A stretch of 64,000 nt of DNA from Betaproteobacteria bacterium Ga0074130 (GTDB lineage: Bacteria > Pseudomonadota > Gammaproteobacteria > Burkholderiales > Rhodocyclaceae), in NCBI GenBank assembly GCA_001464495.1, contig LNDZ01000033.1, forward strand, positions 1 to 64,000. Direction: 5' to 3'. Shown in pieces: positions 1 through 6,625 of this stretch; the stretch's first letter is position 1; each line of letters begins with the position of its first letter. The position numbers were made by a program, and so were the translations under genes. The notes below the pieces were generated by a model that was not told the DNA's origin, did not search any database, and worked only from the letters and a program-made list of their open reading frames with translations.

Positions 1-97
1 ATAGCGCCATAGGCTATCAAACCCCTGACCAGTTCGCAGACAGTTTTTTTAACCGCAAACTCTAAATGTATTTCGGACTAAATCGGGGAGCAGGTCA
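1..97 (+). mobile_element. Right end of an IS3-family insertion sequence (partial)
   Basis: The first 97 bases look like the 3' end of an IS3-family element whose body lies outside the window. The end of a transposase reading frame stops at 63-65. A probable terminal inverted repeat follows, ending GGGGAGCAGGTCA at position 97, and IS3-family ends typically finish in CA. From position 98 a different reading frame runs unbroken into the dGTPase-like remnant, which places the element boundary at about 97. The left end and the target-site duplication are outside the window, so the exact boundary is inferred. Confidence 0.65.
3..65 (+). CDS. IS3-family transposase OrfB, C-terminal tail (partial)
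   Basis: Only the last 20 codons are present; the frame enters from the left edge and stops at TAA 63-65. The residues SAIGYQTPDQFADSF fit the tail found after the integrase core (DDE) in IS3-family OrfB proteins, where a motif of the type HSALGYxTPxxF is common. In a complete element the protein is a DDE recombinase acting on the IS ends. Recognition rests on this short tail and on the terminal repeat directly after it, so the subgroup cannot be named. Confidence 0.55.
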   Translation, partial: SAIGYQTPDQFADSFFNRKL

Positions 98-658
98 GAG
101 GAAGTAAAGGAACGCTTCGGGGGCCATAAATTTGAATCCGACTCTATATTGGACTTCGTTCAATTTAAGACACAAACTATTAGCCAAGCTGTTAGCTTGG
201 TAGCAGCGAATTTTCTTGCTCATCTAGATGAAATTTTGCAGGGAAAAGAAGTTCAACTCCTCCCCAAAACTAGCGAAACAGGTGATTTGCTGCAACAGAT
301 CAAAACTTTTGCTCAGGAGAAAATCTATACCGACCGATCTGTTGAACAAATTGAGCTTGCTGGCAGAAGTGCTATAAATGGATTGCTGGACAACTTCAGC
401 CCACTACTTCAGCTTGAAGAGGGCGACTTCATAAAGCTTCTCGCGAAAGATCGCGGCCACATTAAGACTAAGCAACTCGACTTTCATGCACGCCTTCTAC
501 ATCGAATATCCACTCGATATATAGAGAAATATAAAATGAACCCAGATGTAGATGAGCGAAAAAGGAGAGCACATCTGATCGTTGATTTTATTTCTGGGAT
601 GACGGATGACTTCGCACTCGAGACTTACCAAATATTTAATGGAATCAAAATCCGGTGA
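98..658 (+). pseudogene. dGTP triphosphohydrolase-like protein, 3' remnant cut by an IS element
   Basis: An open frame of 186 codons starts at the IS boundary and has no convincing start; a TTG at 149 is the first candidate and has no clear ribosome-binding site. The sequence matches the C-terminal helical part of dGTPases (HD-superfamily dNTP triphosphohydrolases). In the family, intact enzymes of roughly 400-500 residues hydrolyse dGTP to deoxyguanosine and triphosphate. The most telling stretch is near the end: RRAHLIVDFISGMTDDFAL, equivalent to the family's conserved DYIAGMTD region. The N-terminal HD metal site is missing, so this product should be inactive. The stop overlaps the GTG start of the next gene, which suggests the two were co-translated. 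Base composition is AT-richer than most of the window. Confidence 0.75.
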
Positions 659-1224
659 TTAATCAGCAACACCCATTCCATTTTCTAAGCTCACTGATTG
701 ATGGCTCAGCTTCGAACTTTCATTTGAGTAAATACGTTTACGTAAACGATTCGCTATTTGATGAGCGTGAATTGCTGTATATCGGCTCTGATGACTTTTC
801 CGAAAGTTGGGTAAATGCAACTATTAAGTCACTTGCTAGCAATCAAGAGCTGGCAATGCATTCGAATGTTCAGATCCGCGGACGAACTTGGCATATTCCG
901 ATGATTGACTTTTCTCTACATGAGGAGATTGCAAGCTCAGCTATTGATCGACTTAAAGCGTTTCTTCCAAGGCCCGTTATTCGCGATATGGCTTTTTTCT
1001 CAAGTGGTCGATCTTTCCATGCGTACTCGACCACACTTTTATCGCCGAAGGAGTGGGTCGACTTTATTGGCCGTTTATTGCTAGTAAACCCAAGGGATGG
1101 CAACCCTATTATTGATACTCGCTGGGTCGGACATCGCTTGATTGGGGGATTTAGTGCACTGAGATGGTCAAATAATTCAGGTCTCTACTTAAGAGAACCT
1201 GAAAAAGTGCAGATTATTTTTTGA
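655..1224 (+). CDS. Hypothetical protein with primase-polymerase-like (AEP) motifs
   Basis: A protein of 189 aa with a GTG start overlapping the TGA of the dGTPase remnant (GTGA), so probably translationally coupled. I do not recognise a named family with certainty. Three motifs are spaced as in archaeo-eukaryotic primases: IDF near residue 83 (a weak motif I, usually DxD), SSGRSFH near residues 118-124 (the SxH motif), and PIIDTRWVGH near residues 150-159 (hhD motif). A small primase-like protein working with a dGTPase suggests a nucleotide- or replication-directed defence pair; this is inference. The first acidic motif is incomplete, so activity is uncertain. Composition is AT-rich like the remnant before it. 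Confidence 0.6.
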   Translation: MINQQHPFHFLSSLIDGSASNFHLSKYVYVNDSLFDERELLYIGSDDFSESWVNATIKSLASNQELAMHSNVQIRGRTWHIPMIDFSLHEEIASSAIDRLKAFLPRPVIRDMAFFSSGRSFHAYSTTLLSPKEWVDFIGRLLLVNPRDGNPIIDTRWVGHRLIGGFSALRWSNNSGLYLREPEKVQIIF

Positions 1225-1242
1225 TCGCTTAAAAACCGATCG

Positions 1243-1267
1243 CCCATGGCAGTCAATCTGCCATGGG
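1243..1267 (-). terminator. Hairpin terminator between convergent genes
   Basis: A perfect 10-bp stem (CCCATGGCAG with CTGCCATGGG) and a 5-nt loop lie between the convergent primase-like gene and the NmrA-like reductase. On the minus strand the stem is followed by GGTTTTTA, giving an intrinsic terminator for the reductase. On the plus strand there is no T-run. Confidence 0.6.
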
Positions 1268-1300
1268 TGGCTCGTTACTCGACTAAAGCAACGAGACTGA

Positions 1301-2188
1301 TCAAACAAACACAGCCTTATTCGCGCTGACATATTGCTCCAGCGTGGTCAGCGGACGACCCAGCAGTTGTTCACCATCAGGCGTCACGACAGCCGCAAGG
1401 TTGTCGCCGAACAGATTGAACAGTTCGACCAGACCCTTGGCTTGCCACTCTGGCCAGCCGGAACCTGTGAGCGATGACAGTGTGGTGGCATTGTCTGGTG
1501 AGACGTATTGCACCGCCTTGCCGGTGACCTTGCTGAAAATTTGTGCAAAGTCGTTGCCGGACAGCAGCTCTGGGCCGGTGATGTTGTAGGCCTTGTTTTC
1601 GTGACCTGCAGTGGTGAGGATGTTGGCGGCGATCTCGCCAATGTCGCCCACGTTCAGCGGGGCAAAGCGGCCTTCGCCAATGCCGAAGTAGAAGCTGCCT
1701 TGCTTGATGCCGTCGGCCCAGCCCACCAGATTTTCTTGGAAGAAGATGGTGCGCAGGTGTGTCCAGGCGAGGCCCGATGCTTCGAGATACTTTTCGCCAG
1801 CGCGGAACTGGCGTGCAAAGAGAATGGCTTCGTATTCAGCGCCGACGACTGAGTAGAACACGACGTGCTTAACGCTACCGGAGGCCTTGGCGGCGTCAAT
1901 CGCTGCCTTAGCGTGGGCTTCGCGTTGTTCGACATTGCCGAGGATGAGGAAGAGCTTGTCGACGCCAACGTAGGCGGCGGCGAGTGTTTCTGGCTTGTCG
2001 AGATCTAGGATGGCGGTTTCAACGTTCGGGAACTTGGCGCGCAGATCAGCGGCCTTGGCTTCGCTGCGGACGCCAACGCGGATAGTGATATCGGTGTTGC
2101 CTGCGACTTGCTTGCGGGCCAGTGCTTCGAGGGTGGCGACGCCGTTGTTGCCTGCTGCGCCGATGATCAGAATGGTTTGCTTGCTCAT
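1301..2188 (-). CDS. NmrA-like NAD(P)-binding oxidoreductase (atypical SDR)
   Basis: A protein of 295 aa starting at ATG 2188, preceded by AAAGGAAACC; a longer frame to 2248 lacks support. Residues 1-16 show a beta strand and the GxxGxxG-type dinucleotide motif GAAGNNG. The rest fits the atypical SDR family of NmrA and QorB-type quinone or NAD(P)H sensors and reductases, which lack the usual Tyr-Lys pair and often act as redox sensors or reductases of small carbonyls. Substrate is unknown. It is monocistronic, with a hairpin terminator behind it and about 300 bp of non-coding DNA before it. Presence near a LysR-linked efflux operon fits a stress role, but no direct link is visible. Confidence 0.8.
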   Translation of the reverse strand: MSKQTILIIGAAGNNGVATLEALARKQVAGNTDITIRVGVRSEAKAADLRAKFPNVETAILDLDKPETLAAAYVGVDKLFLILGNVEQREAHAKAAIDAAKASGSVKHVVFYSVVGAEYEAILFARQFRAGEKYLEASGLAWTHLRTIFFQENLVGWADGIKQGSFYFGIGEGRFAPLNVGDIGEIAANILTTAGHENKAYNITGPELLSGNDFAQIFSKVTGKAVQYVSPDNATTLSSLTGSGWPEWQAKGLVELFNLFGDNLAAVVTPDGEQLLGRPLTTLEQYVSANKAVFV

Positions 2189-2491
2189 GATGGTTTCCTT
2201 TAAAAGAGAAGTTCGTTCAATGTGTGTGCTGCAATTGGGTTGTTGCAATCTCTAATGAGTCGGTCACAGCGCTTCGGTCACGGGGCTTTGCTGTTTGCGA
2301 ATCACCATGACCGCAACCGATGAGCGAACTTTACTGTTGCGATTGAAAGCGATAAACCATCTACGAGGCGTTTCACTGTCACCTTAAAAGAGACAATCAA
2401 GACGTGGCTTGGCCGAGGTGGGGCTGCGGGCCTTGCTGGGCTAAGACGGGAGCGAGGTAAGGCGGGGGAGAGGTTTCGCGCGGCGGCCGGA
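2189..2491. other. Non-coding stretch upstream of the NmrA-like gene
   Basis: About 300 bases lie between the start of the reductase and the stop of the next leftward gene. I see no supported gene. TTAAAAGAGA occurs twice on the plus strand (about 2210 and 2385), once next to the ribosome-binding site of the reductase. The promoter of the reductase must lie here, but no convincing -35/-10 pair was found. Confidence 0.4.
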
Positions 2492-3259
2492 TTAAGCGGC
2501 GTTGCGCCATTGCCCACTGGCGGGGCAGACCTGCTGCGGTGTTCCGTTCAGGCACACCTGCGGTTCAGACACAGTGGGTGCATCGGCTGTGTGCGTGGAC
2601 GCTGGCTCGACCTGAATGCGTAGCGCGCGCGTGAGCGCGGCGTTGTCGAGCGGCAGCTCCCAGGTGAGGAAGACTTGTGTGCAGTCGTGGTCCGCCTTGA
2701 AATCAGCCAGCGCAAAACCACTACTACCGCGGGGGATGGCTGCGTGTGGCTGGGCGGTGTCGAAGATCATCACGGTGCCGCGTTGCAGGGGGATGCGCTG
2801 GCCCAATGCGGGGAAGTGGACATCCATCTGCGCGTCGTCGCTGAGGAAGAGATTACAAAAGATGCTGTCGCCGTATTGCGCGGCATCGTGGTGATATGGG
2901 GTGCCGCGACAGGCCATGAGGGCAATGTCGCTGCTGGGTAGCAGATCCGGCAGCCCTAGCGTGTGCAGCCACGCAGACACCGCCTCGGCGCAACGTGGGT
3001 AGTCCGCCCAGCGCAGAATGGTGCGGGCCAGTGGCAAGGGTTCGATGTCGCCATGCTGGAGTTCAAGGCTCGCCACTTCACGCGCCCAATCCGCCACCAG
3101 CCGCGCAGGGGGCACGGGAATGTCGAGCGTGCTGTTCGGTAGCAACGTGCTGACCGTGCGGCGGCGCATGCCCTGCTCGCTGTGGAAGTGCACAGTGAGC
3201 TCGCCGCTCATGCTGGCGTTGGGCTGGGGTGATATTGCGGCGGTGTCGGGTGCTTGCAT
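2492..3259 (-). CDS. 2OG-Fe(II) oxygenase-like protein with HxD...H signature
   Basis: A protein of 255 aa from ATG 3259; a TTG one codon upstream is possible, as is ATG 3211. No named family was recognised. The centre has a double-stranded beta-helix pattern with HHD at 123-125 and a distal PH at 171-172 followed by R177, the usual Fe(II) triad and 2-oxoglutarate anchor of non-haem dioxygenases. The strands between (GDSIFCNLFLS, GTVMIFDTAQPHAAI) support this. Residues 20-45 and the C-terminal tail are of unknown role. It starts 17 bp after the stop of the LysR gene on the same strand, so the two are probably cotranscribed. Substrate is unknown. Confidence 0.55.
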   Translation of the reverse strand: MQAPDTAAISPQPNASMSGELTVHFHSEQGMRRRTVSTLLPNSTLDIPVPPARLVADWAREVASLELQHGDIEPLPLARTILRWADYPRCAEAVSAWLHTLGLPDLLPSSDIALMACRGTPYHHDAAQYGDSIFCNLFLSDDAQMDVHFPALGQRIPLQRGTVMIFDTAQPHAAIPRGSSGFALADFKADHDCTQVFLTWELPLDNAALTRALRIQVEPASTHTADAPTVSEPQVCLNGTPQQVCPASGQWRNAA

Positions 3260-3276
3260 CAAGCGGGCGCGTGCAG

Positions 3277-4296
3277 TTACAGCACGCTCTCAGCGATGCT
3301 GCGTTGCTCAAACATGTCACGCAAGGTTGCGCCTTCACTCCGCTTTTCACTGAAAGTGCAGAGGGCAGCATCGTATTCCTCATCGCGGCCATTGAGCAGC
3401 GGGCATTGGGCGAACAATTCAGCCGCCCAGTCGGCAAAGGCACGCACCTTGGGCGAGAGGTGACGATTCTGCGGGTAGAGCACAGAGATGGGCATGGGCG
3501 TGGGACGCCACTCGGGCAGGACTGCGACCAGCTCGCCCTTGTCTAGATGTGGGTTGGCCATGAAGCGCGGCAGCTGCACCAAGCCAAAGCCCTGCAGCGC
3601 CAACGCCAGATAACCATCGGCATCGTTGACTGAGATGTTGCCGGCGATCTTGATCTCCGTGCTGACCCCATCAATCACGTAGTCCCAATCGAGCACACGG
3701 CCGGTACGGCTGGAGAAGTAGTGCACGGCTTTGTGTTTCTCTTTCAGCTCGTCCAGTGTGGTGGGCGTGCCATAGGTGGCGAGGTAGGACGGCGCGCCGC
3801 AGGTAATAAAGCTGAGGGTGCCGATGCGGCGGGCCACCAGTGTGGAGTCAACCAGCTCGCCGCCGCGGATCACGCAATCGACCGCCTCCTGCACCAGATC
3901 AACCGGGCGGTCGCCCATGCCAATGACCAGCTCAATATCGGGGTAGCGTTCGCGGAAATCACCCAACCAAGGCAGCAGGATTTGGCGGCCAAGCGTGGCC
4001 GGGACATCAATGCGCAGGCGGCCTTGCGGGCGTTGCGCTACATCTTTAAAGGCAGCCTCGGTTTCCTCCAGCTCGGCAAGGATGCGCGCGCACCGCTCGT
4101 AATAGGCGGCGCCGTCCGGGGTGAGGCTGACGCTGCGGGTGGTGCGGTTGAGCAACCGCACTTTGAGGTGGCTTTCCAGATTCTGGATGGTGGTAGTCAC
4201 CGTCGCGCGTGGCAGGCCTAAATTGTCGGCGGCACGGCTAAAGCTATTGGCATCGACCACGCCCATGAACACCTGCATTGCTTGAAATCTATCCAT
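3277..4296 (-). CDS. LysR-family transcriptional regulator
   Basis: A protein of 339 aa from ATG 4296, with AAAGG eight bases upstream. The N-terminal winged helix-turn-helix lies at residues 1-60 (FSRAADNLGLPRATVTTTIQNLE), followed by the linker helix and a two-lobe effector-binding domain that ends near residue 305. An extra tail of about 35 residues has no counterpart in typical 300-aa LysR proteins. The gene is divergent from the hydrolase-RND operon, the classical LysR arrangement, so it is the likely regulator of that operon; MexT with mexEF-oprN is a known parallel. A TGACA-N6-TGTCA dyad in the shared region is a candidate site. The effector is unknown. Confidence 0.92.
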   Translation of the reverse strand: MDRFQAMQVFMGVVDANSFSRAADNLGLPRATVTTTIQNLESHLKVRLLNRTTRSVSLTPDGAAYYERCARILAELEETEAAFKDVAQRPQGRLRIDVPATLGRQILLPWLGDFRERYPDIELVIGMGDRPVDLVQEAVDCVIRGGELVDSTLVARRIGTLSFITCGAPSYLATYGTPTTLDELKEKHKAVHYFSSRTGRVLDWDYVIDGVSTEIKIAGNISVNDADGYLALALQGFGLVQLPRFMANPHLDKGELVAVLPEWRPTPMPISVLYPQNRHLSPKVRAFADWAAELFAQCPLLNGRDEEYDAALCTFSEKRSEGATLRDMFEQRSIAESVL

Positions 4297-4355
4297 TTTC
4301 AATACCTTTCAATGACTTAACAATGCAGCGCGCGGCCAAAAAAAGAACTCGCTAC

Positions 4356-4371
4356 TGACAGGACGGTGTCA
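4356..4371. promoter_or_regulatory. Candidate LysR operator dyad in divergent promoter region
   Basis: A perfect inverted repeat TGACA-N6-TGTCA sits about 60 bases from the LysR start and about 63 bases before the hydrolase start. A second small dyad, AACAGTGTT, lies at 4402-4410. The position and symmetry fit a LysR recognition and activation pair, but the usual T-N11-A core is not clear. Function is inferred from position. Confidence 0.4.
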
Positions 4372-4433
4372 ACATACCTGATTTATTGTTCGCCAATACA
4401 GAACAGTGTTAACGAAATTTAGGTATTTATCTC

Positions 4434-5372
4434 TTGAAAAGCAACACCCAAAATGCAGTCATCCCTAAACCGACTTCTCTTTTGAGTGCATTACCACCCC
4501 CGATGACTGCGTTGAATGACCCCGTGACCACCTTCCTTCGCCCGCTGCAAGCGAGCGCGCATGCAGTGCGCGTGGAGGACCACATGGTCAATGGCTTTAT
4601 GGATCAAATCGTGATGCGCCTGTACCGCCCGACGGCAGAGACAGGTGTGTTGCCGGTGGTGCTGTATTTCCACGGCGGTGGTTTTGTTGGGGGGTCACTG
4701 GACGATGCCGATATTGCAGCGCGCTATCTGGCCGAGCATGCCCGCGCGGCCGTGCTGTCTGTCGACTATTCGCTGGCACCGGCCCGCCCTTTCCCGGCCG
4801 CACCGGAAGATGCCTATGCCGCTGCACGTTGGTTGAGCACCAACGCCACCCGCCTGAACATTGATGCAACGCGTATGGCGACTGCGGGCGATGATGCCGG
4901 CGGCAACCTAGCCACAACGCTGACGTTGATTGCGCGTGACCGTAACGGCCCCGCGCTGGCCGCACAAGTATTGATCGGCCCGATGCTGGACCCGAGCATG
5001 ACCAAGCTGGGCGATGCGGAAAGGTTGGGCTCCGATATCAAGCCGCAAACCTGCGCCAATTGTTACGCGCAGTATTTGCAAAGCCCGTTTGAACGCCTGC
5101 ATCCCTATGCCTCGCCTTTGGAATCGCGGCGTCTGGCGGGCTTACCTTCCGCCCTCATTCTCACGGCGGAATCTGATGTATTGCACAAAGAAGCTGAGCA
5201 CTACGCCAGCGCGTTGATTGCAGCGGGTGTTGCCACCCAGATCACGCGCTTCGCAGTGAAACATGCCGAGCTCCCCGAACACGTGCCGCTGCTGGCGGAA
5301 GCTGCGGACTTTTTAAGGCGCCACCTCCATCCGCCACGGACGCCACATACAGCAGGGCGCAACACGCGCTAA
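4434..5372 (+). CDS. Alpha/beta hydrolase fold-3 (HSL-type) protein with Asp in the nucleophile position
   Basis: A protein of 312 aa from TTG 4434; ATG 4503 is an alternative. It resembles hormone-sensitive-lipase-type esterases: the oxyanion motif HGGG is at 80-83, the acid D248 lies in ESDVLH, and H277 is the candidate histidine. The nucleophile elbow, normally GDSAGG, reads GDDAGG at 152-157, so the catalytic Ser is replaced by D154 (codon GAT at 4893-4895). The protein may be inactive as an esterase, or may use Asp as do dehalogenases and epoxide hydrolases. It is the first gene of the rightward efflux run, 39 bp before the adaptor. Substrate unknown. Confidence 0.85.
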   Translation: MKSNTQNAVIPKPTSLLSALPPPMTALNDPVTTFLRPLQASAHAVRVEDHMVNGFMDQIVMRLYRPTAETGVLPVVLYFHGGGFVGGSLDDADIAARYLAEHARAAVLSVDYSLAPARPFPAAPEDAYAAARWLSTNATRLNIDATRMATAGDDAGGNLATTLTLIARDRNGPALAAQVLIGPMLDPSMTKLGDAERLGSDIKPQTCANCYAQYLQSPFERLHPYASPLESRRLAGLPSALILTAESDVLHKEAEHYASALIAAGVATQITRFAVKHAELPEHVPLLAEAADFLRRHLHPPRTPHTAGRNTR

Positions 5373-5411
5373 GCAATTTCAAATTTTAAATTCTTGCAAA
5401 GGAATACACCG

Positions 5412-6599
5412 ATGAACCTCTCTAACCTGAACCTCACACAGAAGCGCAATGCCGTATCGCTGGCCGTGGCCGGCGTGCTTGTTGTTACCGCATGCGCTTG
5501 GGGTATCTATGGCAGCAATGAAGCGCAGGCCAACGCACCCGCCGCCAGCCAAGCCGTACAGGTCGAAGTGGCCGAAGTGGTGAGCCGCAAAATCACCGAC
5601 TGGAGTAACTTCTCCGGTCGCCTAGAGGCGGTTGACCGCGTGGAGATTCGCCCGCAGGTATCGGGTGTGCTCACCGCTGTGCATTTTAAGGACGGCGCGC
5701 TGGTAAAGAAGGGTGATGTGCTTTTCACCATCGACCAGCGTCCGTATGCAGCAGAGGCCTTTGCGGCCGAAGCCCGCGCGGATTACACCGCCTCCGATCT
5801 CGCGCGCGGCGAACGCCTGCTGGCTGAGAACGCGATTGCCAAGCGTGACTTTGAAGAAAAGAAGAACGCTGCCAAGTCGGCCGAGGCTGCGCTGCGCATT
5901 GCCAAGCTGAACCTTGAGTACTCGCAAGTGCGTGCGCCGATTGATGGCCGCATGTCGCGTGCCGAAATAACGGTGGGCAATTTGGTCACGGCCAACAGCC
6001 CGACGCCGCTGACCACGCTGGTGTCGTCCAACAAAATTTACGCGAGCTTTGATGTGGATGAGCAAACCTTCCTCAAGTACATCAATCCCGCCCGCGCTGG
6101 TAAGGGGCCGGCATTGCCTGTGCAACTGGGCCTTGCCAATGAGAGCAGCTTCTCGCGCGATGGCAGCATCCATTCGATCGACAACCGCCTCGACACCAGC
6201 TCCGGCACGATCCGCGTGCGTGCCTTGTTCGACAACAAAGATGGCCAGCTAGTGCCGGGCCTGTATGCGCGCCTGCGGCTGGGCGGCGGGCAAGAGCGTG
6301 ACGCGGTGCTGATCGCCGAGCGCGCCGTGGGCACCGACCAAGCCAAGCGCTTTGTGCTGGTGGTGGACAAGGACAACAAGAGTGCCTATCGCGAAGTGAA
6401 GACCGGCGCCACGCAAGACGGCCTGATCATCATTGAATCGGGCTTGGAACCGGGCGAGCGCATTGTGGTGAATGGCCTGCAGCGCGTGCATCCGGGCGCG
6501 CCGGTCACACCGCAAATGGTGGACATGAAGACAGGCAAGGCCGCGGAGACCGCACCGCCAGCACCCGCTGCCGCCACCAATGACAAGAAGGTTGGCTGA
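5412..6599 (+). CDS. RND efflux periplasmic adaptor (MexE/AcrA type)
   Basis: A protein of 395 aa from ATG 5412 with AAAGGA ten bases upstream. Residues 13-33 form a hydrophobic signal or anchor segment. They are followed by the HlyD-like barrel-sandwich (biotinyl-lipoyl-like) halves, an alpha-helical hairpin around residues 110-165 rich in Ala and Glu, a second lipoyl half with the APIDGRMSRAEITVGNLV motif, and beta-barrel domains. It links the inner-membrane pump to the outer-membrane channel across the periplasm. It lies between the hydrolase and the pump gene, 26 bp from the latter. Lack of a lipobox Cys after the segment argues against lipid anchoring. Drug range unknown. Confidence 0.93.
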   Translation: MNLSNLNLTQKRNAVSLAVAGVLVVTACAWGIYGSNEAQANAPAASQAVQVEVAEVVSRKITDWSNFSGRLEAVDRVEIRPQVSGVLTAVHFKDGALVKKGDVLFTIDQRPYAAEAFAAEARADYTASDLARGERLLAENAIAKRDFEEKKNAAKSAEAALRIAKLNLEYSQVRAPIDGRMSRAEITVGNLVTANSPTPLTTLVSSNKIYASFDVDEQTFLKYINPARAGKGPALPVQLGLANESSFSRDGSIHSIDNRLDTSSGTIRVRALFDNKDGQLVPGLYARLRLGGGQERDAVLIAERAVGTDQAKRFVLVVDKDNKSAYREVKTGATQDGLIIIESGLEPGERIVVNGLQRVHPGAPVTPQMVDMKTGKAAETAPPAPAAATNDKKVG

Positions 6600-6625
6600 T
6601 TCAGCCGCCTCGACAGAGAACTCTC

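Noticed and set aside
2302..2517. A 71-codon minus-strand frame in the gap before the NmrA-like gene
   Set aside because: Overlaps the end of the oxygenase-like gene, is Pro/Arg-rich and has no start signal.
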